Source: CAYTED01 sp964404075 (lineage in GTDB: Bacteria; Patescibacteriota; Minisyncoccia; Moranbacterales; UBA1568). From it: a DNA stretch of 16,782 nt. Position numbers and translations under genes: made by a program. Under the pieces are notes generated by a model. It saw only the letters and a list, made by a program, of their open reading frames with translations. It did not search any database and was not told the DNA's origin. The stretch is taken from assembly GCA_964404075.1 (NCBI GenBank), contig CAYOIM010000022.1, positions 1 to 16,782 of the forward strand, written 5' to 3'. Below, piece by piece: positions 1 to 6,086 of this stretch (its first letter is position 1; the number at the start of each line of letters is the position of its first letter).

Positions 1-1027
1 TGGTGGCTTCGATGACGGCCGCTTCGCCACGCTTGTTGGCCTGGACGATCACGGTGGCGTTCATCTCGGCTTCGGTCCGCTGCCTGATCACGTCTTGCAA
101 CGCGATTTGGGCTTGGGCCTCAGCCTGCTCAGCAGCAACGCCAGCGACCTTGAGCTTCTGACCTTCTTCGGTCGCAGCGATCTCGGCGGCGATCGGCACA
201 CGAGCCTTCTGGGCCCCGACCTTCGCTTCGTTGTCAGCGATCTGCATGTCACGGTCACGCTCAGCATCCGAAATCGCGAGCTGTGCGCCAGCCTTGGCGA
301 TCTCACCTTCACGCCGCGCGGTTGCCGATTGGACATCGGCATTGCGCTTGGCTTCTGCTTCGCCAATCGTGGCTTGCGCAACGACTTCCGCCGTCCGCTT
401 CTTGCCGAGCGACGTGATGTAGCCGGCTTCGTCGGTGACATCTTGAATCGTCAACAGATCGAGCGACAGCCCGAGCTTGCCCAGGCTGCCGTTGCCGATC
501 TCGAGGGCGCTGGTCTCGAACTCCTGGCGGTTGCCGATGAGGTCTTCGACTGTGAGCGTGGCGACGATGCCGCGCAGCACGCCGTCGAGGTTCTGCTTGG
601 CCGTGTCTTCGATGAACATCTCTTCCTTGCCGAGGAAGCGTTCGATCGCGAGCGCGAGCGAGGCGTCGTCTGACAGGATCTTGACATTACCGATGGCCTT
701 CACGCGCACCAGTACCTTGTCCTTACTGGGGGCTTCGACAGCCAACGCCAGCGGGATGGTATTGAGCGACAGCTTCTGAACATCCTCGAGGATCGGGATG
801 CGCAGGAAGCCGCCACCCTTGATGACACGATAGCCTCGCTCGACGGCCTTTCCTTCGCCATCGAGCGACTTCTTCTTGCGACCGAAGACCACGGCCACGA
901 CGTTGGGTGCGACCTTGTTGTACAGCCTGGACACGGCACGGAGCGTGCCAAACCCGACGCCAACAAGGATCAGGACGATTACCGGAATGGTAAGCGCCGA
1001 GAAAACACTACCGATTGATTCCCACAT
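1..1027 (-). CDS. Flotillin-like SPFH/band 7 protein, 3' end outside window
   Basis: 342 codons are visible from the ATG at 1027 to the window edge with no stop, so the C-terminus is missing. The N-terminus (about residues 8-35) is a hydrophobic membrane segment, followed by a band-7/SPFH-type domain. From about residue 190 onward there is a long Ala/Glu/Arg-rich coiled coil (many EA, AEA and EAQAQ repeats), the arrangement typical of flotillins. Flotillins form large oligomeric scaffolds at the cytoplasmic face of the membrane. An AAGGAG Shine-Dalgarno lies 9 nt before the ATG and supports this start. The gene begins 24 nt after the NfeD stop codon; an NfeD gene next to a flotillin gene is a classical pairing (yuaF-floT in Bacillus). 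Family assignment is secure; the exact subfamily is not resolved. Confidence 0.9.
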   Translation of the reverse strand, partial: MWESIGSVFSALTIPVIVLILVGVGFGTLRAVSRLYNKVAPNVVAVVFGRKKKSLDGEGKAVERGYRVIKGGGFLRIPILEDVQKLSLNTIPLALAVEAPSKDKVLVRVKAIGNVKILSDDASLALAIERFLGKEEMFIEDTAKQNLDGVLRGIVATLTVEDLIGNRQEFETSALEIGNGSLGKLGLSLDLLTIQDVTDEAGYITSLGKKRTAEVVAQATIGEAEAKRNADVQSATARREGEIAKAGAQLAISDAERDRDMQIADNEAKVGAQKARVPIAAEIAATEEGQKLKVAGVAAEQAEAQAQIALQDVIRQRTEAEMNATVIVQANKRGEAAVIEAT

Positions 1028-1051
1028 GATCGATTACTCCTTCTTGATTGT

Positions 1052-1588
1052 TCAGTTGAGTTGTTTGGCGACGCGGACGAGACTGCCAGCGGCCTCCGCG
1101 ATGAAGACCGTTTCGCCTTCGGCAAAGGAACGATCCTCTTCCGAAGAACGGGCATCGAGATAGACGGTGCTGCCATGCTCGTCGGTCGCGACGACCTGAC
1201 CCATCCGCCCCGCTGGGATGCGAGTCGAAACGGTAGCACGGCTTCCGACCAGGTTTCTCGTGTTGGTGTTGGTCGACGCTTGTTGCTTGCTGATCGTCCG
1301 ATAGAACAACCAGCCAACGAAAGCAATCACCAAGCCCAAAATGGCGCCAACGATGCAGGAGAACACCAGGGACATACCCAGGTGCGTTGCAATGGCCCCC
1401 GCGGCGCCGAAGCCGAGACCGAACAGGAACAGGTTGCGCAGTGACAGCAGGCTCGGCCCGCTATCGCCATGCGAAAGCCCGTCGCTCAGTTCGACATCAC
1501 CGTCGTGGCCAAAAAGGCTGGCTCCGAGGATGCCAAGGACCGAAATCCCAAGCAGCATCACAAAGCCCATCATCTGAGAGATTTCCAT
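1052..1588 (-). CDS. NfeD-family membrane protein (YuaF-like)
   Basis: 178 aa. Three hydrophobic segments (about residues 8-27, 50-71 and 73-96) are followed by a soluble domain from about residue 112 to the end. That domain has the NfeD C-terminal OB-fold pattern: a Val-Gly-Ser-x-Ala start, Gly-x-x-Gly-Gln-Val in the middle, and a closing Gly-Glu-Thr-Val-Phe plus Leu-Val-Arg-Val. There is no N-terminal ClpP-like protease domain, so this is the short YuaF-type form that partners flotillin rather than the long serine-protease form. A GAAAGGAAA stretch about 10 nt upstream can serve as ribosome binding site. The stop is TGA. The gene sits between a small OB-like gene and flotillin on the same strand with gaps of about 25 nt, so the three are probably one operon. 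Confidence 0.88.
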   Translation of the reverse strand: MEISQMMGFVMLLGISVLGILGASLFGHDGDVELSDGLSHGDSGPSLLSLRNLFLFGLGFGAAGAIATHLGMSLVFSCIVGAILGLVIAFVGWLFYRTISKQQASTNTNTRNLVGSRATVSTRIPAGRMGQVVATDEHGSTVYLDARSSEEDRSFAEGETVFIAEAAGSLVRVAKQLN

Positions 1589-1613
1589 GATTCCATTTTC
1601 CTTTCACACTATT

Positions 1614-1886
1614 TCACTGTTTCCCTTCATCACCCGACTGGTAGAGGCGCGCTTGGAACGCTCGCCACTTTCCATTGATACGCCGGATGTTGAAGAGGAC
1701 TATTTGAGCACCTGGTTTCGGAAACATCTCACTCTGCCACACATTCCTGTGCGGTGCGAGTGAAAATGAAACATCACCACGATACCCGGCTACTGTCGCA
1801 AAGGCACAAGGATCGACGGTGTCAAGACCATGCAATCGCTTTACTGTACCGACACGACCACTTTCGGTAGGTTTCGATATTGTCAC
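1614..1886 (-). CDS. Small hypothetical protein with cold-shock-fold-like pattern
   Basis: 90 aa, starting at a GTG; an in-frame TAG a short way upstream leaves no ATG alternative. I do not recognise a named family. The spacing of residues resembles a cold-shock OB fold: Gly-Thr-Val-Lys near residues 13-16, an aromatic-containing strand, Asp-Val-Ser-Phe-Ser (compare DVFFH) near residues 38-42, then Pro-Gly-Ala-x-Ile-Val-Leu-Phe and Gly-Lys-Trp-Arg-Ala-x-x-Ala near the end. The canonical RNP1 motif (KGFGFI) is missing, so nucleic-acid binding is not assured. The stop lies 25 nt before the NfeD start on the same strand, suggesting operon membership. The SD is weak. Gene reality is moderately supported by length, linkage and the fold-like pattern. 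Confidence 0.55.
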   Translation of the reverse strand: MTISKPTESGRVGTVKRLHGLDTVDPCAFATVAGYRGDVSFSLAPHRNVWQSEMFPKPGAQIVLFNIRRINGKWRAFQARLYQSGDEGKQ

Positions 1887-2055
1887 ATCGAAATACTCGC
1901 TTTCTGGGTGAGTAATAACACCCTAAATTGTCAAAGGGCTGTCCTGGAACCCTTTGAGGTTAGACGCATCAGGACTAAATATAATTGCATACTTTTTATT
2001 TTCTGTCAAGCCAGCAACTCAATAGTTCAAAAGTTCAAATCCATTTAGGGATAAC

Positions 2056-2086
2056 AAAAACAAGGCTCTGGTAAGCCTCGTTTTTT
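2056..2086 (-). terminator. Terminator after tRNA-Gly
   Basis: AGGCT (2063-2067) pairs with AGCCT (2074-2078) around a 6-nt loop, and the stem extends into A/T tracts on both sides, giving a T-run on either strand. It lies 6 nt beyond the 3' end of tRNA-Gly and so suits it as a rho-independent terminator. It may also stop transcription from the plus direction. Confidence 0.75.
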
Positions 2087-2091
2087 CAGTG

Positions 2092-2163
2092 AGCGGGTAA
2101 ACGGAATCGAACCGTCATCCTCAGCTTGGAAGGCTGATATAATAACCATTATACGATACCCGC
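2092..2163 (-). tRNA. tRNA-Gly (anticodon TCC)
   Basis: On the minus strand a 7-bp acceptor stem GCGGGTA/TACCCGC is followed by a D arm with TAATGG, an anticodon arm CAGCC-TTCCAAG-CTG with TCC in the anticodon position, and a T arm containing GGTTCGATTCC. The discriminator is T and no CCA is encoded. Length 72 nt. The gene is bracketed by terminators: one just before it (belonging to the reductase gene) and one just after. Confidence 0.95.
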
Positions 2164-2189
2164 AAAAACTCGCCCACAATCGGGGCGAG
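2164..2189 (-). terminator. Terminator of the flavin reductase gene
   Basis: A 7-bp stem CTCGCCC (2169-2175) / GGGCGAG (2183-2189) with a 7-nt loop is followed on the minus strand by five T residues (2164-2168). It lies just after the reductase stop codon and directly abuts the first base of tRNA-Gly, so the tRNA would need a transcript that reads through or starts within the hairpin region. Confidence 0.75.
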
Positions 2190-2194
2190 CATTT

Positions 2195-2947
2195 TTATTG
2201 TGCCAACGCTTCCGTTTTCTTCGGAGAACGGAGTCCGGTGAAGGAATCCATGTGGATATCGCCCTCCGCAACCCCGAGACTCACGACGACGCCCTTCATG
2301 GCAGTGGAGAAATCCGGGGATCCGACGATATAATACCTCATCGAGAGTGGGTTCGCGACATACTTTTCGATCATCGCCTTGCAGATATATCCGCGTTCCT
2401 CGCCAACCCCGCAGACCGTATCCGTCTGGGTGAGCGTATTCACATAGGTGAAGTGCTCCGTCGGCATCGCCTTCATCTCTTCATGGAACGCCGCGTCCTT
2501 CAAGAGCCGGTTCGAGTAAAAGAGGAAGAATTGCCTCTGCGAAGAAAGATGCATCGCCTGCCTCAGCATGCTCCGCGCCGGCGTGATGCCGACTCCGCCG
2601 ATCAGGAATACGACCGGAGTCTCATCACCATCTTCGGGCAATACGAAAGCGCCGACGGGCTTCGTCGACAGCACCGTATCCCCCGCCTGGAGCGCCCAGA
2701 TCGTCCGCTTGAAACTGCTCTCACCCTGTCGCATGACGAAATGGAGCTCGTCCTCATACGGGGCTGATGCGATGGAGAGCGACCTCAGTTTCCCTTTGCC
2801 ATCGTCTTCAACGGAGAATTCCTTCACTTCGAGCGCGACATACTGCCCCGCCTTGAAATCGAATCCGACCGGCTTGGTGAAAATGAACATCTTCGTCCCA
2901 TCCGCGACATCCGCGACACTCTTCAGTGTCAATGTGTATTTTTCCAT
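2195..2947 (-). CDS. FNR-like FAD/NAD(P)H oxidoreductase
   Basis: 250 aa, the usual size for the ferredoxin-NADP+ reductase-like superfamily. An N-terminal beta-barrel (about 1-100) carries the flavin-binding motif RSLSIAS at residues 55-61 (RxYS type). The C-terminal Rossmann-like domain (about 105-240) has the nucleotide-binding GGVGITP at 117-123 and a late IVGSP motif (compare the CGxP motif of the family). The cytosolic enzyme would move electrons between NAD(P)H and a protein or small acceptor; no iron-sulfur domain is fused, so the partner is unknown. The ATG lies 28 nt after the 3' end of tRNA-Pro with no terminator between, so the mRNA is probably released by tRNA processing. No strong SD is seen. 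A terminator follows at 2164-2189. Confidence 0.88.
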   Translation of the reverse strand: MEKYTLTLKSVADVADGTKMFIFTKPVGFDFKAGQYVALEVKEFSVEDDGKGKLRSLSIASAPYEDELHFVMRQGESSFKRTIWALQAGDTVLSTKPVGAFVLPEDGDETPVVFLIGGVGITPARSMLRQAMHLSSQRQFFLFYSNRLLKDAAFHEEMKAMPTEHFTYVNTLTQTDTVCGVGEERGYICKAMIEKYVANPLSMRYYIVGSPDFSTAMKGVVVSLGVAEGDIHMDSFTGLRSPKKTEALAQ

Positions 2948-2975
2948 GTTTTCTGCGAAAAGAAATTACTCGCTG

Positions 2976-3046
2976 TCGGGGCACTCGGAATCGGACCGAG
3001 ACTAAATGGTCCCAAACCACTCGTACTACCACTATACTATGCCCCG
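2976..3046 (-). tRNA. tRNA-Pro (anticodon TGG)
   Basis: Minus strand, 71 nt. Acceptor stem CGGGGCA/TGCCCCG (7 bp, starting with C as bacterial tRNA-Pro does), discriminator A, D arm with AGTGGTAG, anticodon arm AGTGG-TTTGGGA-CCATT with TGG as anticodon, T arm CTCGG-TCCGATT-CCGAG. No CCA is encoded. It is the only complete tRNA of the array: upstream units share its first 30 nt and 14 nt of its middle but lack a matching 3' acceptor strand. Confidence 0.95.
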
Positions 3047-3137
3047 CGTTGTACACCTTGCCTGCTCGTGATATCGGATCGAGACTAAATGGTCGCTCTC
3101 TCAAGACCCACTCGTACTACCACTATACTATGCCCCG
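3047..3137 (-). repeat. Complete 91-bp tRNA-Pro-derived repeat unit
   Basis: Read on the minus strand, the unit begins with the same 30 nt as tRNA-Pro (acceptor 5' strand, D arm, 5' anticodon stem). The 6 nt TTTGGG of the anticodon loop are replaced by 14 nt (GTCTTGAGAGAGCG). Then 14 nt are again identical (ACCATTTAGTCTCG), one base differs, and six match. After that the sequence leaves the tRNA: it lacks the second half of the T stem and any TGCCCCG strand, and ends in a 27-nt segment that acts as 5' leader of the next copy. It cannot fold as a full tRNA. Confidence 0.9.
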
Positions 3138-3162
3138 CGTTGTACACCTTGCCTGCTCGTGA
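3138..3162 (-). repeat. Partial tRNA-Pro-derived unit (3' tail), cut by gap
   Basis: These 25 nt are identical to the leader-like tail of the complete unit at 3047-3071. They show that at least one more unit lay upstream. The unit is cut by the run of Ns. Confidence 0.9.
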
Positions 3163-3262
3163 NNNNNNNNNNNNNNNNNNNNNNNNNNNNNNNNNNNNNN
3201 NNNNNNNNNNNNNNNNNNNNNNNNNNNNNNNNNNNNNNNNNNNNNNNNNNNNNNNNNNNNNN
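3163..3262. other. Assembly gap of exactly 100 Ns
   Basis: A run of 100 N bases, a conventional scaffold-gap length, inside the tandem tRNA-Pro-derived array. Units on either side join in register if 11 nt are missing (one unit) or 11 plus any multiple of 91 nt, so the true copy number is unknown. The real distance across this point should not be taken from these coordinates. Confidence 0.97.
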
Positions 3263-3317
3263 GACTAAATGGTCGCTCTCTCAAGACCCACTCGTACTAC
3301 CACTATACTATGCCCCG
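3263..3317 (-). repeat. Partial tRNA-Pro-derived unit (5' part), first of array
   Basis: 55 nt identical to the 5' part of the complete unit (3083-3137), including the 14-nt replacement in the anticodon loop. It is the first unit in the direction of transcription. Its upstream flank differs from the leader shared by the internal units and carries a small hairpin (CCTGT/ACAGG, 3320-3333). Confidence 0.88.
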
Positions 3318-3333
3318 AAGCCTGTTTACACAG

Positions 3334-3420
3334 GAATAATCAATAACCAAAATACAATTTCCAAACAACACTCAAAAACTAGAATATCAGCCATTTCCCC
3401 CGGCGTCAATCAATAAGAAC
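3334..3420. other. AT-rich linker, CAA-rich low-complexity sequence
   Basis: No coding potential. Words such as CAATAACCAAAATACAATTTCCAAACAA recur in related form at about 3931-3970 near the HU gene, so this seems to be a recurring intergenic sequence type rather than random DNA. Nothing else is seen here. Confidence 0.4.
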
Positions 3421-3424
3421 GCCC

Positions 3425-3462
3425 GAAGAAAACGGTATCCCGCCCTCGCGGGCGGGATACCG
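3425..3462 (-). terminator. Terminator of the HU gene
   Basis: A perfect 13-bp inverted repeat (3433-3445 with 3450-3462, arm sequence CGGTATCCCGCCC) closes a 4-nt loop TCGC. On the minus strand it is followed by TTTTCTT. It lies about 65 nt after the HU stop and is the strongest hairpin of the window; a T-rich stretch on the plus side makes it potentially bidirectional. Confidence 0.85.
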
Positions 3463-3528
3463 CTCTATCTTTTTGTTTTCTCGCGATGAGCGCTCTGCCC
3501 ACAGCAAGTCTTTCTCGTTCTGTAAAAA

Positions 3529-3813
3529 TTACTTTACAGCTTCCTTCAGGGTCTTGCCGGCGGTGAACTTCGGTACCGTCATGGCTGGGATCGTAATCGC
3601 GGCCTTCGTCTGAGGATTGATCCCCTGACGAGCGGCACGATTCGAAACGCGGAAGGTTCCGAAACCGGTCATCGTCACCTTGTTCCCCGAAGAGAGTTCG
3701 GCCGTTACCACATCGATCATCGCCTCGAGTACTGACTCCACATCCTTCTTGGTGAGATCGGTCTTTGCCACGATCGCTTGCACGAGCGCGTCCTTGTTTA
3801 CATTTTTTTCCAT
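3529..3813 (-). CDS. HU-family DNA-binding protein
   Basis: 94 aa, typical HU/IHF length. It begins MEKNVNKDALVQAIVAKT, with the two-helix dimerisation core at about 5-45. The beta-arm contains the family signature GFGTFRV followed by R-AARQGINPQTK (about residues 54-74), close to the HU arm motif GRNPQTG and its tip proline, and ends with a KFTAGKTLKEAVK tail. It compacts and bends DNA as a dimer. I chose the ATG at 3813 because AGGTGA lies 6 nt upstream and the N-terminus then matches the family. An in-frame ATG at 3864 would add 17 residues and also has AGGAGG upstream, but at a poor 15-nt spacing. Monocistronic, with its own promoter (3893-3921) and strong terminator. Confidence 0.93.
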   Translation of the reverse strand: MEKNVNKDALVQAIVAKTDLTKKDVESVLEAMIDVVTAELSSGNKVTMTGFGTFRVSNRAARQGINPQTKAAITIPAMTVPKFTAGKTLKEAVK

Positions 3814-3892
3814 AGTTGTCACCTGCCTTCCTAGTTTCAATGCGAGCCGGAGGGGCTCTGACATTAAGGTATCTTATCGCCTCCTGTGTCCT

Positions 3893-3921
3893 ATTCTAAA
3901 CTTTTCCCCAAAACAAGGCAA
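3893..3921 (-). promoter_or_regulatory. Probable sigma70 promoter of the HU gene
   Basis: -35 TTGCCT (3916-3921), 17-bp spacer, -10 TAGAAT (3893-3898). Transcription would begin near 3886, leaving a leader of about 73 nt with a small GAGCC/GGCTC hairpin. Confidence 0.6.
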
Positions 3922-3924
3922 ATC

Positions 3925-4085
3925 CCCTCACAAGGAATAACCAATTACCAAAATCCAATCACCAAATAAATTTCAAACTTCAATGACCAATACATCAAAC
4001 CTCAACTTTGATTATTTGAGAATTGTTCACTGGTTATTATTTGTATCTTGGAATTTGATTATTGATAATTACATTGTCTCAATGC
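3925..4085. repeat. AT-rich linker with loosely mirrored arms
   Basis: No gene. The left half is CAA-rich (words like AACCAATTACCAAAATCC) and the right half is TTG-rich (GGTTATTATTTGTATCTTGG, TTGATTATTGATAATT), so the halves are imperfect reverse complements. It separates HU from the 3' end of rny, both on the minus strand. No clear terminator for rny is visible; the mirrored arms could form a weak stem. Confidence 0.4.
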
Positions 4086-5618
4086 TTATCGAGCATACTC
4101 TATCGCCCGCGTCTCACGGAACACGACCACCTTGATCTCACCCGGATACTTCAGCTCCTCTTCCATGCGCTTCGCGACATCCTGGGCGAGTTTCAGCGCC
4201 GAATAGTCATCGGTCTTCTCCGGACTGACGAATATCCGCACCTCACGACCCGCCTGGATCGCATAGGATTTCTCCACCTCCGGAAACGAATTGACGAGCG
4301 CCTCGAGTTCCTGCATGCGTTTGATATATTTCTCGGCCGTCTCCTTCCTCGCGCCCGGGCGAGCCGCGGAGATGGCATCGGCGGCAGTCACGATGAAGGA
4401 CTCCAGCGTCGTATGCGGATATTCGTCATGATGACACTTCATCGCATCGATCACTTCCTGCCCGATCCCGAATTTCTCGAGGATGCGCATGCCGATCTTC
4501 ACATGCGTTCCTTCGATTTCATGATCTACGGCCTTGCCGATATCGTGGAACAATCCCGCCTTCTTCGCGACCGCGACATTGCCACCGAGCTCCGCCGCGA
4601 GGGCTCCGGCGATATAGGATACCTCAAGCGTATGGATGAGGACATTCTGCTTGTAGCTGTACCGATACTGCAATCGGCCGAGGATATAGAGGAGCTTCGG
4701 ATGAATGCCGGTGATACCAGCCTCATACGCCGCCGCTTCACCCGCCTCCTTGATCTTCACATCGATTTCTTTCTTCGCTTCCACCACCGCTTCTTCGATG
4801 CGGGCCGGATGGATACGACCATCGCTGATAAGCTTCTCGAGGGCGATAGAGGCGACCGCGCGACGCACGGGATCGAATCCGGAAATCACGATGGTTCCCG
4901 GGGTATCATCGACGATGAGCTCCACGCCGGTCTCCTTTTCCAAGGCACGGATATTGCGACCTTCTTTCCCGATGATCTTCCCCTTGATCTCGTCATTCGG
5001 TATCTGTATCGTCGTCGTCGTGAATTCGGACACATGCGACCTTGAATACTTCTGGATGACCGTCCCCATGATATCGAGTGCCCGGCGTTCGAGGGTATCC
5101 GCACCCTCCTTCTCGAGCTTCATGATCTTCTCCGTCAGAGCCGATTTATTCTCCTCCTCCACGAGACTGAACAATTCTTTCTTCGCATCCTCCGTCGAGA
5201 GTCCGGCGACTTGCTGGAGCTTTTCACCCTCTTCCTTCCTCAATCGCTCGATTTCTTCCTGAATCTTCTTGATATCCTCCGCCCGCTTGAGGAGGAGCTT
5301 CTTGTCATTCGCCACCTCGGCATTCAATGCCTCGATCTGCGATTCACGCTTTTCCAGACGGCGAGACTCGCGATTGAGATTCTCCTCGCGTTCTTTCTCC
5401 TCTTTCTTCGCCTCCTCGAGGATCCGAACGGCCTTGTTCGTCGCCTCGAGCGCGATCTCCCGGGCTTTCACATCCGCCTCGTCGATGATCTTCGCCGCCT
5501 TCCCTTCCGCGGTCGAGAGCTGACCCTTCGCGATACCCTGCCTGGTGAAGTACCCGATAACCGATCCGGTCGTGAGGGAGATGATCCCCACGAGCAACAC
5601 AAAAAAACTTGTTTCCAT
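4086..5618 (-). CDS. rny: Ribonuclease Y
   Basis: 510 aa, normal length. One N-terminal membrane helix (about 3-23), a long charged coiled coil (about 30-165), a KH RNA-binding domain with GKIIGKEGRNIR at 213-224, and an HD phosphohydrolase domain with HDIGKA starting at H358 and a further CHHDEYPH stretch near 395-403. The endoribonuclease is membrane-anchored and starts mRNA decay; the HD residues bind the catalytic metal. The ATG at 5618 gives the canonical anchor at the N-terminus. The SD is weak (AGAGGG about 12 nt upstream). The gene has a strong promoter about 280 nt upstream and hence a long leader, divergent from gpmI. Confidence 0.97.
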   Translation of the reverse strand: METSFFVLLVGIISLTTGSVIGYFTRQGIAKGQLSTAEGKAAKIIDEADVKAREIALEATNKAVRILEEAKKEEKEREENLNRESRRLEKRESQIEALNAEVANDKKLLLKRAEDIKKIQEEIERLRKEEGEKLQQVAGLSTEDAKKELFSLVEEENKSALTEKIMKLEKEGADTLERRALDIMGTVIQKYSRSHVSEFTTTTIQIPNDEIKGKIIGKEGRNIRALEKETGVELIVDDTPGTIVISGFDPVRRAVASIALEKLISDGRIHPARIEEAVVEAKKEIDVKIKEAGEAAAYEAGITGIHPKLLYILGRLQYRYSYKQNVLIHTLEVSYIAGALAAELGGNVAVAKKAGLFHDIGKAVDHEIEGTHVKIGMRILEKFGIGQEVIDAMKCHHDEYPHTTLESFIVTAADAISAARPGARKETAEKYIKRMQELEALVNSFPEVEKSYAIQAGREVRIFVSPEKTDDYSALKLAQDVAKRMEEELKYPGEIKVVVFRETRAIEYAR

Positions 5619-5892
5619 ACTGGTTCAAGCCCTCTTTGAGAGGCAGAAGCGACGACCGCTCGTCAGGGAATACCCGCCACGCTGGCGACATCCCCGGCAG
5701 GAGGTTTTTCAAGAAAAATTATCGCGCGAAGAAATGAAGACAGTCCTTCTCCGAAGAAGAGAACGCGTCTTGCAATCGTTTGACACGAGAGAGAACGAAA
5801 TGCTGAGTCATGGTATCGATGGAGCGACTGAAGCTCCTGAATTTTCCTGAGATCGGCGACTGCCAGCCGAAGAGAGAAATATATTATTTACT
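5619..5892 (-). promoter_or_regulatory. Long structured leader of rny
   Basis: About 274 nt lie between the predicted start site and the rny ATG without a convincing gene. On the minus strand several short hairpins can be drawn: GGAGC/GCTCC (about 5822-5838), CGCCA/TGGCG with a 3-nt loop (about 5678-5690), GACGA/TCGTC just after it, and CTCT/AGAG close to the start codon. I recognise no known RNA family: SRP, RNase P and tmRNA signatures are absent. It may control rny expression. Confidence 0.4.
5719..5811 (-). CDS. Possible 30-aa upstream ORF in the rny leader
   Basis: ATG to TAA, 30 residues beginning MTQHFVLSRVKRLQDAF, basic and hydrophobic with one Cys near the end. It lies wholly inside the rny leader and does not overlap rny. 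There is no SD, and no family is recognised. It could be a leader peptide or chance; low confidence. Confidence 0.2.
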   Translation of the reverse strand: MTQHFVLSRVKRLQDAFSSSEKDCLHFFAR

Positions 5893-5898
5893 TCCTCC

Positions 5899-5927
5899 AT
5901 CATACGCTCATCCCTCGCTTTTGTCAA
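5899..5927 (-). promoter_or_regulatory. Sigma70-type promoter of rny
   Basis: Perfect -35 TTGACA (5922-5927), 17-bp spacer, -10 TATGAT (5899-5904). Predicted start near 5892. The -35 box overlaps the upstream part of the divergent gpmI promoter region. Confidence 0.8.
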
Positions 5928-5938
5928 AGCGAAAAAAA

Positions 5939-5947
5939 TGGTAGACT
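5939..5947 (+). promoter_or_regulatory. Possible extended -10 promoter of gpmI
   Basis: TGGTAGACT reads as a TGN-extended -10. A TTGTCA at 5921-5926 lies upstream but only 15 bp away, shorter than usual. It faces away from the rny promoter, and the two share bases around 5921-5927. Confidence 0.4.
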
Positions 5948-6086
5948 GGGGGCGGTATGCTGGTTTTTCAAAACAATTTCCAGGAACCGCTCTGCCGTTT
6001 ACGGGTCACCGGTCGTGAACAGTGGTTTTGAAAAATTTCCGTGTCAGAAACAAAAAAATTGCGAAACTCCTTCACTTCAAAAACAC

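Noticed and set aside
95..673. 192-codon plus-strand open frame
   Set aside because: It is antisense to the flotillin gene, whose coiled coil is obvious on the minus strand.
3047..3137. tRNA with an intron in the anticodon loop
   Set aside because: The 3' half of the T stem and the 3' acceptor strand are missing, so removing the 14-nt insertion does not restore a tRNA.
3047..3317. CRISPR array or other repeat-spacer array
   Set aside because: Units are identical over their whole 91 bp, without variable spacers, and match the adjacent tRNA-Pro gene; no cas genes are present.
4062..5045. 327-codon plus-strand open frame
   Set aside because: It is antisense to rny, which is convincingly full-length with KH and HD motifs.
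5619..5892. SRP RNA, RNase P RNA or tmRNA in the rny leader
   Set aside because: The conserved cores (the SRP GGAA tetraloop region, the RNase P GAGGAAAGTC motif, the tmRNA tRNA-like end) were not found.
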